Source of the DNA: Patagioenas fasciata
Lineage: Eukaryota > Chordata > Aves > Columbiformes > Columbidae
Assembly: GCF_037038585.1 (NCBI RefSeq)
Contig: NC_092525.1
Coordinates: 26,190,367-26,254,366, forward strand
Length of the DNA stretch: 64,000 nucleotides
Direction: 5' to 3'
Shown: positions 39,803-50,759 of the stretch, piece after piece
Layout of the letters: each line of letters starts with the position of its first letter
Position numbering within the stretch: position 1 is the stretch's first letter
The notes under the pieces: model-generated
The model's input: only the letters and a program-made list of their open reading frames with translations
Database searches by the model: none
What the model was told of the DNA's origin: nothing
Translations under genes and position numbers: made by a program

Positions 39803-39819
39803 AAATAAATAAATAAATT
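39803..39819. repeat. (AAAT)4 microsatellite
   Basis: Four consecutive aaat units lie in A+T-rich DNA. Confidence 0.85.
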
Positions 39820-39992
39820 CGTAAAGAATTTACTGTTTCTACTGATGGTAGGCATATGGGGGTGAGCTTTGCTCCTGCAGATCTCTTCTCCAGCTCTAAC
39901 TACTGTCTCATGCTATTATTGTGTCTTTCATGCTGACTGTTCCCCCTCTCCTGAAGCATACTACTCCTCAGGACTCTGTTTCCCATCCCCAG

Positions 39993-40185
39993 ACAGATGC
40001 ACAGCGTCACCGACCTAGGGACCTGACACTTGGCCTGGAAAACAGGACGTGGGGATAGAGGTAGAGATCCAGGACATCTTCATCCTCAACCAGCTCTTGC
40101 CTCTTGAAGGACTCTCTATGAGGAGTGAGCAACAGAAAATGTATGAGGAAAAATACAAGCAAGTAGAAACAACTTTAAAAGCCAG
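39993..40185 (+). other. Exon-like segment with CAG|GTGAGT donor, plus strand
   Basis: A good acceptor (ctctgtttcccatccccag) precedes 39993, and a consensus donor follows 40185. From 40019 to the donor one frame is open for about 56 codons and reads like a charged helix (EIQDIFILNQLLPLEG then MRSEQQKMYEEKYKQVE), but a TAG sits just before 40019 in that frame. It could only be coding from an acceptor at 40018 or from the internal ATG at 40114. I do not recognise the peptide; a non-coding exon or chance is as likely. Confidence 0.25.
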
Positions 40186-41447
40186 GTGAGTACTCCACCA
40201 AATAAAAAGCAGCCAAGAGGCCTAACTGAGATACATTGACTTTGCTTCTGAAATATCTAGTTATTTTTCCTTTAGAAGAAAATGCAAAATATATTCTAAA
40301 TGGCAAACAATTTCCACATACACCTTTAAGGCACAGCTCCTTTTCTGTCCTTTTTTCTGTAAGCACGGTGATGGCCCATAATAGCTCGCCAACATTCCCA
40401 AGGTTAATAGATAAAATAGAGATGATAGTGTTCCATGTAGTGGTGCTTTAGGGAATACTGCAAATATTGAGGTAATTTGGAAGTCCGTAGGGGGAGATCA
40501 GCAAAGAGGAGTTAAGGTAAGATGAGAAAAACTGTGCTACGGATCTCGGGAATACTTGATAAAGGTCAGAACTAGAGGCCACTGGATCATTTTCTGTTGA
40601 AATCCTGAGTCAAATAAAGAAAGAAGAGGGCAGAACTAGAGCAGTACCTATTATTTCCAACACATAATTATTGTATAGATATTGTTATTTTAATAGGATT
40701 AGCCAGCAGTAGTGGCAAAGCAGTAGACCCATCCCTTCTTTGTATAACTGACAGACTAGTCTGCCCACCAGCAGTGCGGTGGCACGCTTAGAGATGGGCA
40801 CAAGAGATGATAGATTGGTTACGAAATAACTTTGGTGGTTTCCTCTTCTCCTTGTACAAGTAGGTTTAGCTTTGCAAAAGCTGTTTATGGCAGGTGGTAG
40901 GGAGTCAGCTACAAGTGAAGAACTGCCTCAAATTATGCTATAAATGGACAGCTGGTATTTATATGAAGAAGGTTTGGAATTTGGAGGGTCATTATTTTTT
41001 AAGCCAGGTCAGACCTGTTAAATTAAAATCTTTCAGTAAAAACAATGCAAATGGGATTTTTTTTTTTTTTTGTTTATAATGTGCCTTTTTAATCCTACCC
41101 CAGGGATAAACACAAGGAATATTCTTGCTTTCTACTAAATGTAAAAAGGACAGGCTAGAATTACCTACTGCTTCAAAATTTAAAAAAGGCTCAGCCTGCC
41201 CCTCTTTCCAGCCTAAGCTGATTTTAGCAAACATTTTGTTCAAGTTTTAAGTAATTCGGTACAGCTGCATTGATGTAAGCAGGCTATAAACAATTGTATG
41301 ATACATAGGTTAGGAAAGTCAGACTCATGGGCAATGCTCTGAATATATTCATCAGCACCCAAACCTGCAGCAGACTTGCTCAAGGCAGGGATCGCAGTTC
41401 CTCAGTTTGTGTAGGGCTTGGCATGACAGAAACACAAACTCTGTTCT

Positions 41448-41465
41448 TTAATAATAATAATAATT
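41448..41465. repeat. (TAA)n microsatellite
   Basis: About five consecutive taa units lie between ordinary unique sequence. Confidence 0.85.
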
Positions 41466-44053
41466 CGTGTTTAACAACTCCTGGGCACCACAGTCATGGA
41501 CCAGGACTGCAGTGAGGGTGGAACTTGGGGCTGAGGTTGGAGGGGAGTTCCCAGCTACAGGAGTTTGTAGCACAACGTAACAGCAGATGAATTGGAATAT
41601 GAGAAAACAAATAAATGATTGAGACTTTATGGGGTCATATGATAGTCAGTAGTCTCATAACACCACTTGTTTTACAGTTGTCATGCTCTTTTGGTAGGAT
41701 TTGTGGAAAATAAAGCTTCTTATGAGGAGTGTAGAGGAGGAAAATGAAGTTATGTGGTATGTGTCTGTGAGCAACTCATGTTTGAGAAGGAGAAAGCACA
41801 AAGGTGCTGATTTGAAAAAGTAATTGAAGGATAATGGAAGCTGGATCCATAAAGTAGAAATTAAGGAGGTTATGGTAGGAATAAATTGGGATACACATTA
41901 GAAGTAAAGAAAAGCTGGTTACATTTAGTGTGCAAGAAAATGCTGGTCTGATGATAAACTAAGATGCCAGGAAAGCTTTGAGGTTTTACGTTTTTGTTTT
42001 TTCATTCTTCTCAATGACAGTAGTGACTGCAAGAAAGAGACTAACCAACAAACCAATTACTCTGCATCTGTAGTCCCTTGGTGTGGTAGATATTCGAGCA
42101 AGGATCCTGTGAAAGGTAGATGAATTTAGTGTCTAGAATTTTGGAGAGATGACTCCAAGTCCTTCAGTCACGGCAGCAGTGTGACCATTGGAAAATAGAC
42201 CTTCTCTGCCTCATCTGCATTAGAGCAAATCCACAAAAAATATCGGGCACCCCAGTGGCTGGTAAAAGCCACTGCTGTGCAGAGGAGCCAGACAGTGCAC
42301 CTCTAGCAGTTTCCTTAGGGCATTAGCCTGATGTTTTAAGTCAAGAACTGGCCCTCTTATAAACCCCTGTTGTTGGAGTGTGCTTCCTTTTCTTTATAGG
42401 TCTCTGTTAAGGCTGATGTTTCAGTTCTCAGCTCTTTCATAGACATGTTGAAGTTTGAGCTCCAGTAGTAGCCTGTAAGTTCAGCAAATGCGTCTGCATG
42501 TACTTGCTGATGTTTTTCCTGTGCAAACATTTGTAAGTGCTGTGGTGCCAGTTTACTGGCTGACTTCTGAACTTGGGTGCTCTTAGTGCTCTGCAAGACT
42601 CCAGCCTCACGAGAGCAGCTGAACAGAAGCAAGGAATCAAAACACAAACTCAGACATGCTCGTTATGTTATATACACCTTCAAACTGGTCTTCACCTCTC
42701 ACAGATCTGAAGTTTACAAGGCAAAAAATAGTTAAAAGAGTTCGAACAAGTTGCAGGAGGGTGGGAAAACCAAGGGGCTCATTAAACTTTATGCCTTCAT
42801 CTCAACTATAACAGCATAATGCAGTTTTTGTTAATGCTTTGAATTTTAATTACATGCTGCGTTAACTAGTACACATCTAATCTTATCTTTTTCCACCTGG
42901 TGTTAGGAATGAATCTCAAGTTTAATTCAAAAGCTGCACAAGATTTTGAGGAATGCTGGGGTCCATGTTTGTGTGTAGGATACAAGTTTGCTCACCATTT
43001 CAAGTGTAGGAAAGATATTTTCATTCTGAAGCACATCAGGGACTTTACTATCCACAAAGCAATTAATAACATATTAGTATATATGACTGCATTCAGTGTT
43101 TGCTGAGAAGCCCACATGCTTCTGTGTAGAACATATTTTCTTTTGAGTATGACATCTTTCTGAACTACCAAAGAGTATAAATATTGGCCTTAGCGCTTGA
43201 ATGAGTCACATCTCAAACAAGAGAATGACATGTTTAAAGCACCATGCTGTACTGGGGAACCTCTGAATTTCTGTACAGATCAAAGCTGTGACAAATTTTC
43301 ATGTTGCACTGAACATGGCCATATCCATTTGTTCTGTTCCAGCAGACAGTGTTGCGGGGTATCACAATGTGTTTCAGAATAAGTTCTCTTTCTTAAAGCT
43401 GTTCTCATTAAGACAACACAGCATCACAATTTAAGGCTTGAGCTGATTGAAAAACTTTTCATGTCAAGTTTGCTTAGAAAATGCCAGTTTTACTGAGACA
43501 TACTCCTGCTTTGAAACTTCCTCTAATTCTGTGGTGTACTCTGCAGCCTGTTTTGTTGACAGCGGGCTGTTTTGGGAGTCAAAGTAACTGTACACAGACC
43601 TAGCACAAACTGTGACCATGCACATCTTTATTCTTGCGCCTTGTTAGTGTAGCAGCTCCCTTCATCACAAGGTGTTTTTCTTACTGAATCTGGTTTCAGG
43701 TATGAGAAACAGTAGCAACAGGAGTGCTGGGACATCATAGAACAACAGAGCGCAGTAAGTGCTCAGAAATTTTCACAAATCAGAGTTGATTGCTGCTTGT
43801 TGGTGTCATCCAACGTGCAGTGATTCCCAGCAGGTGACAATCAAGTCTAAGAAGTTTTTCTCACAATAATTCTTCTACAGAACCAAAAATTTGGAAGGAG
43901 TATTCCCAGGAAACCCGTAATTCCTTTGGAGAGCATTCTCATTTATGGTGAATATTAGCTATTTTTAGCAGTGATTAAATGGAAACTGAGGAATTATTCA
44001 GGCTTGAATTTGACACGAGGTAAGAAAGCAGGTTTTGTTTATTTTTATATAAA

Positions 44054-44077
44054 TAGATAATTATTTAGATAATTATG
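44054..44077. repeat. 12-bp near-perfect tandem duplication
   Basis: The units tagataattatt and tagataattatg are directly adjacent in A+T-rich DNA, probably from replication slippage. Confidence 0.8.
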
Positions 44078-44644
44078 GTAAAAATGGAATTGATTAAAAT
44101 CACTTGAAATTTTAAATATAAAAGATATGTATGGGACATATTTGTGCACATATACATATGCATCTATAACTAAAAATTGTGTATGTTAGTAGGCATTGGA
44201 GTACTTATGGAAATGCATGAAGATTCTGTGGATGTTTTACCTTGGTGTAAATTATTGTTTTAATGTCACTTTTTTGGGTGAGTCCAAAGGGTATTTAAGA
44301 AATTATATAGAAGAAAAATTGTTAAAAAAAAAAAAGAAAAGTGATGAATGTTAATTTACTCACTTCGGAGCTGAATGGAAAAAACATTAGGGAAAATATG
44401 CTGAACAGGTTTGGCAGCCTGTGCCATGAGAAACGTTTCCCATAACACATGCAGACAGAGCAGTTAAGTGTTAATACGAAACAATGCTGTTTTTTCTCCA
44501 TAAGACTAATATTAGAATATATGTTGTTAAGAAGTGTTAATCTGCTATAAGACACAATTTTTTCATGTATCAAATGTGCTTCACTAATGCTAACAGCTGA
44601 GAAACCACAAGTAAAATACACCTTCCTCATGTATGAGGAGCCAG

Positions 44645-44668
44645 GGTTATAAAGTAGGTTATAAAGTA
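44645..44668. repeat. 12-bp perfect tandem duplication
   Basis: The unit ggttataaagta is repeated twice with no mismatch. Perfect identity suggests it is recent. Confidence 0.85.
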
Positions 44669-47600
44669 GCTCCTGAGGTTATTAGAGAGTCACGGTGCAT
44701 GTTCCTGGGGTGGCAGGATACTGGTGCTGGTGCACAGAGATGTGGATCAGAATTCGTGACAGGAGCAAGTCCGAGCAGCCGCGGTGCCCTGGCAGCCTGT
44801 CCGTGCCCACTTCTGCTCTCTGAGCTGCCACTGCACTTCACCTTGGCTTAATTTCAAGCAGAGGTGCGAATTATCCCGCTGACAGCAATGGGATTGCTTG
44901 TGTATTCACGGTATCTCCCACAATTAAGTCTGAATGCAGCGAGGACTGCCATAAAATGTTGGTTTTATTTCCCAAAGTGATACATGCATGGTTAAATTAC
45001 ATTTGTTAGATAAAAAGAGATCTATATCCATCTATTTTTCTGTACTAAATCAGTGCCACAGGATTGTAAAATAAATATTTACATGAAATATATAGAGGAG
45101 GTTGTACAAATTAGGTTATACATGGTGATCTGTTTCATATTTATGCTATTTGATTTGTTACAAGTGAATTGAATTATAAATATTGTGTTTCTTAGAGCAA
45201 AGTCTATTTAATAGCAGGTATTAAGGTCATTTGTCTGGCATGATATTTCCTGGAAAGCTTGTTTTAACTGAACTGGCAAGTTTTGGCACACCGGTCTACT
45301 CAAAATTTCTGTATTTCAAAAAGTGATATGGAAATTTGGTAGCCCACTGGAGTCTGATGTACCTGTAAAGAAATCTGATATCTGGAGTGAGGGGGGCTTT
45401 CGGGAATCGCCTTGTGTCAGGTAATTCAGATGCGGCATATCTTTCATACAAGCAACAAGGAATTTCAGTAAGTTAACAAGCTTGCAAGTCATCAGATTTT
45501 CCACATGCAGTCATGTCCTGTAAGTGCAATAGAGTGTATTAATAGTACTCTGATGTAACATTTTCCAAGTGTTTTGTAGTAATATTGGTTGGGTCATGTA
45601 CTTCTAACAAGCACTAACATTCCTCGGGGAAGACTCAGGGTTTGAAGTGCCTTATACTACCATAAAATGCGGAATAATCAAATCTGTGAAGGACAGGCCA
45701 CTGTGAACCTGGCAGGAATATCGGACACATGTGTATTGTGTAACAGGCTTTTCCTCTCTTTCTGTGATAAACTGGAGAAAATTATTTTGAAGTACATGCA
45801 TTGCATACATGAAGCAGAACATAACTTTACATAACACTCAGGTTACCTACTTAATCAACACATGGCCCTGATGGGTTGCTAGAATGGAAAATAACTGGAA
45901 TTGCTGCTCTTACCCCCAAAAAATTTGCCCAGTATATTTTCCTCCTCTTAAGTTTATTTTCAGTATTGCCTGGCTCCCTATTCAGTTGTTGGACAGTCAG
46001 GGATGTTCTTTGCCCCATGGTATGGAGAAGGTGATGACGAGATGCCACACAGATATAATCCTCATTTTCTTTTTGAAGAACTGTTACTATTTCATGGTAG
46101 TTATATCTTTAATTGATGACAGTGTAACCTGCCTGTCAGTATAGCTAATAGCCAGTGTCACTGTAGATGTTGGAAGGTGTTGCTTGTTTATGTTTCATCC
46201 CCAGACTCAGTCTGAAGTCTCACCCTGCCTGGATATGTACCCGAAGTTTGACACAGCCCCCTGCTGCAGGGATGCTCACTAAATCCATCCACGTAAATCC
46301 TGCTTGGTCTTCTGTTAAGGATGCATCTGGGCAAGGCTGCTTGTGAAAGTTCATATCTGCAGGTTCACATCTCCTGCGACTGTATGTCATGGCAGCCTAT
46401 TGTCAACTGTTGCGTTGCAGTTCCCAAGCTCTGCAACAGCAGGTCTTCTTGTTCCATCCTATATGGAAATATTGCTCACAGCCCTTGAACTGCAAAACCT
46501 TTAAAGTCAGGGACTGAAGTATTTTGTTCTTTAAAGAGCTTCACACATACACTTCTATCCTCCATATGGTCATATACAAGAACGACATGTTTTAGAGATT
46601 ATGTTAACATCTAAGTTTATTTTAATATGGAAAAATTAATTGATGCAACTATATACAAGGAATGAAACCTGATTTCAGTTAGTATCATAGTCTATGTGAC
46701 AGATCAACGTGTGGTTCTGACTTACCCAATATCTGCTTCCAAACTCTTCAGAAATTTATGGGAAAATTGGTAGAGGGCCTCTACATAGAGCATAGTGTTA
46801 ATTCTTCATGTCTGTTTCATTTTACTTTATTTAGACTTGAAAGATACTCTGTTTTCCCTGCATGAGTTCGGAGATCTTCCCTCATCACACATGAATGAGA
46901 ATCACATCACTATGTCCTCATGTATTATAACTCAAAGGAGAACACTAAGGGAATACAGCCAGAGAAATTCAGCCCAAAACATGTCATGAGTTGTATAAAA
47001 CAATTATTGCACTTTCCACTGGCCTGACCTTTTCCACTACTTGTTGTATGAAGCACTTTATAATCAGTGGATTTAGAAGTTGTTGTGTAATACAGCTCTT
47101 CTTTTTCAGACAGCAAAAGCCTTGTTAACCCCCTCTTGCGAGTAAGTGTAGAATTCAGCCACTCTAGGAAACTTCCTGAGCTTGTTTCAGTCCTAATATC
47201 TCACACTCTGGGTGTTTTGCAGTTGGTTTTGATAGGATCAGACACAGATCTTGAGTCAGATCCATTCATTTTATTGATTATAGATTGACTGATAATAATA
47301 AGATACTAATTGTAATACTGAAAGTGCTAATCACTGTTGCTATGTACAGTTATCACTGGCCAGGGAGGATAATAGTTACTCCTTACAGAGCTTGGCTTCC
47401 AAAGATGTGAAAAATGTCCTGCTGTTTGAAGCGGTGTTATGGCCAGGTGATCATCCTTTCCAAGGGAATAACATGTCTGGAGAGAGAGAAACCTTCCCAG
47501 GAGCTCTTCAGGTGTTTGTTAAGACCCTGATTTCAGAAGTATTTATGAAAAAAAGATTTTCACAGGCATGAATGCTATGTCTATGTGGCTTTCTGTTTCT

Positions 47601-50332
47601 TTGTGTTGTGATATGTGAGATGCTGCCATTTTATTTGGCAGCTGCATGGGTTCATATTAAGTAACAGTGTCAGGGCACTGGGGCTGGAAGATGCTGCCCA
47701 GGAGATGGCAGGGCAGGACCTGGCAGCCAGGCCTGTCCCAGCCCAGACAGGGAGCAGGACAGGTAGGGGACAGCACTGGGAACCTCCCTGGGGACTGGGA
47801 TGGTCTGAGGACAAGCTGGGAACATGAGTCATGGTGAGAAGCACGTCAGGGGTGGGGAAAAGGGACTGTGTGGTCAGAGCCCTTATAGACATCACTGAGC
47901 CGACTTTTGGTCAAACCTCAAGGGCTTGTTTTGCTAGTGGGTGATCTAACCAGTCATTTGTAACCAGCTGTGGCAGGTAATTGCTAATGCAGAGTAACCA
48001 TTTTTACTTTTTTGTGTGTTTGAGAGCATTTTGAAATTAAACCTGTTTGCTTCTATTATGTCTTTTCTTTTGCATGGAATGATTATTTGCTGTTAATGCT
48101 GAATATGCAAATGTCACATACAAGATATTTTGTGCACTTGTAAGTTCAGCAGGCATTTTCTTGGCACCTCAATATTCCATTAATGCAGCTGGTGCTATAC
48201 ACTCCTCACTTGAAAACCCCCGCAGTATCTTGTCAAATTACATGAAGTCTAATTTGGCTTTACCTCTGTACAGCTAGAAGTGTCAGTATAACCACCTTGT
48301 CCAGAAGTAGGAATGAATGCAGGCGAAAGCAAATGCTTAAGAGTGCTCAAAGGTCTCAGATTTATCTCCCTCAAGGTCAAGGAGCTAATCATAATGAATT
48401 CATTCCCTTCTTGTGAGCGGTAGCTCTTCATTCTGGCCACAGATCAAGAAAATAATCATGTTCAGAAAATCTGCGTACTAAAGACCCAATTCATGTCTCA
48501 CGTGTGCCTGTCATAGCAAGGGTACAGGCAGGTCATGATTGCAGTGCAGTGTCACTGCAGGAGAGGTGGCCCAGCTGCACCATCCTCTCCAGACTGTGTT
48601 CATTCATGCTCTTGGTGGCTTCTGCTGATCATGCGCTCAGGTTTTTGTCAAGGAGGATGTATTCATGGGATAATGTATTTTAAAGAAGCTTTAACTAAAA
48701 GATGTATTTGTGGCTGTTAGGACCAGAAGACTAGAGTACCCTTCAAAGGAGGACAGAAACTTTGCAAGAGAAGCAGTTGATGACAGAGGACAGATTTGGT
48801 CAAGAATGAAAGAAAGGGGTAATGTCATAAGAAGCAGCAGGCCAGTGCAGGAAGACAAAGCTTTATTTGATGTAATCTGGGTTGCTGACCTCTGGAAAAG
48901 CTGCTTCTCTACCTTGCTGCCCACCATGCTGTGGCAATTCTACTCTCCCTGTCCAGGGGTGTGTACTATTATCTCAGACAGCTGGCAGTGGAAACCCCAT
49001 TGCTTTAGCGAGTCCACTTTGGTGACTGTTTATGTTCACAGAAAGTATGTGCTTCACAGCTGAGCACTGCGATGGCCTGCAGTGTGACTCAACTGAGGCA
49101 CATGCAGCTGGGCGATGGGGCCATCCTGGCTGCCCTGTGATGCCCAAGGGTGCTTGTGGTGGCTCATGTGCATAGGCTGGGCCTGGAGTTCCTTCATCTG
49201 CCCAGTAAATCAAAGTTTATCACAACTTGATTCGAAGCACTCCTAAATAAATGAGCCTTTCAGCCGATGTCAGTAGGATTTTTAGTCTCTTTCCTGTCCC
49301 TTGGCATCCTTGCATCCCCAGAGAATATAATCAAGCACAGAAGACTGTAACAATCAGGGCCTGAAGATTATGTAGCATCAGGCATAGCCTTGAGGAGTTG
49401 TGTTTGCTGACATTAAGTTGACTACAGCTTTACGGTCATTTTACACATGACAGCACGTCAGCTGTGTAAACCTCACTGGAACAGGAGATTGCCTATGACT
49501 AGCTGCTGTGAAATTGAAATGATTTGTCTGTGTCTACATGGACTGAAAATCATGGCTATTGTTTGCTAGTCATTGCAATTTCTCAAGCTTCTTTTCTAAT
49601 TCAGTGTAATTTTGTAGTGGAGACAAGGCGCTGAGGGGGTTCATGTTGCAGGTGTGTGCCAGACCCCCATTTCATCAGTGCCTCCCATCAGCCCCCCTAA
49701 CTTCAGTAAAATTTATTCTAAGGGAAATCTGTGCCATTGCAGAGGGAAGTATTACCAAGGTCACGTCAGGTGACAGAAGTGAGATCTAACTGACACCATT
49801 TCTGTGAACAACCTGTGGATAAAGGTACCATTTAGCATAAATGCCGTAGAATTTGAGCCCAAAGATTCCTGTGCTTTCGATGTAACTGTGTTGGTAATGA
49901 TGGATGTGCTAGTCTGCACCTTGAATCAAAGCAATTTTGTAAATAATCATTACGCTGGTTTCATTTTTCAGACTTAACAAAGCTATATAAAGCTTGTGGT
50001 GTAGTTAAAACAACAGGACAATATTTTGAGTATGGCTTTTGAACATAACTCTGTACAAGTCAGCTATATTTTGCTTTAAATTAGCGTAAAAAATTGAAAA
50101 TCTTTTGACCTTTTTGACTAAAAGCCACAGGTTCCTATATGTTCCATAACCCGACTGCTCCATGAAAACAGAAATGCTTTAAATTTTTATTATATTCTAC
50201 TTCATGTGAATCGAAGTACACTAAATATTGGGATAAACAGACTTTATGCAACAGCACATCCCAGTACAGAACATTTTATAAAAGAAAAGGAATAAAGACT
50301 CCCACTGAAAAGCTGCTGGTGTCAAATAGTAA

Positions 50333-50338
50333 TTTATT
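50333..50338 (-). terminator. ATP6V1G3: Candidate polyadenylation signal of ATP6V1G3
   Basis: AATAAA on the minus strand is the first canonical hexamer after the stop codon, about 250 bases downstream. A T-rich and G/T-containing stretch follows on the minus strand (about 50310-50275), which suits a downstream element, so cleavage would fall near 50310-50320. A second AATAAA lies at 50191-50186. Transcript 3'-end data would decide between them. Confidence 0.5.
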
Positions 50339-50585
50339 CCGCTGCGTCTGACTTGCCCCCGTCTAAATGACAAGGGCTGAGCTACCAACAGGAAACAATG
50401 TTCCAACAAATGCTTGTGAAACCCCGTATAATTCTTGTCACATCAAAAGCTTATGTAGAACGGTGTGCTTTTGACTTTAGTGTTCTTTTTTTCTCACACA
50501 TACAGAAACAATAAATGAGGAAATATCCTTATCAAGAAAGAAGGCTACTTCTTACAAACATCTTTCCTTAGTACATCAATGAATC

Positions 50586-50759
50586 TTAAACTGCATGTCT
50601 GAAGTTCGGGTGAACTTCAGGGTTGATGTCACATATTGTGTTCAAAAGCTTTTTCATCATGCTCTCCATGTTCTTGTGGTAGCTGCTAGTGAGGTTGCGG
50701 ATGGTTTCTGTTGTTTGCTCTTCTATTTTAGCAGAGAGGTTACCTTGGGAGCCCATTAC
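50586..50759 (-). CDS. ATP6V1G3: ATP6V1G3 coding exon 3 (C-terminal)
   Basis: It encodes residues 62-118, from VMGSQGNLS to PNFRHAV, followed by TAA (50588-50586). The acceptor is a pyrimidine-rich cttctgcttttcag. The block contains the conserved MGSQ start of the C-terminal half, an amphipathic helix (residues about 72-100) and the family-typical CDxxPExHxNxR end. The frame stays open 39 bases into the intron and includes in-frame ATGs, so a naive reading gives a 70-residue ORF; the 13 extra residues are intron-derived and not part of the family. Confidence 0.94.
   Translation of the reverse strand, partial: VMGSQGNLSAKIEEQTTETIRNLTSSYHKNMESMMKKLLNTICDINPEVHPNFRHAV

Larger units (their letters stand above)
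34000..50185. other. Intergenic, downstream of ATP6V1G3; no gene recognised
   Basis: It contains a G+C-rich patch (about 38560-38780), simple repeats, two exon-like segments on the plus strand and the MIR-like remnant. ORFs reach about 117 codons (48710-49063 plus) without recognisable content. Near 48060-48260 there is repeat-free sequence with an ATGCAAAT octamer (48105-48112) and cattaatg-type words that might be regulatory. Confidence 0.55.

Noticed and set aside
42738-42747. TTCGA word resembling a tRNA T-loop
   Set aside because: No paired T-stem, anticodon arm or A/B box spacing around it; the same holds for the one near 17966.
48710-49063. 117-codon plus-strand ORF
   Set aside because: The first half looks hydrophilic and protein-like, but no family is recognised and no donor or acceptor supports it.
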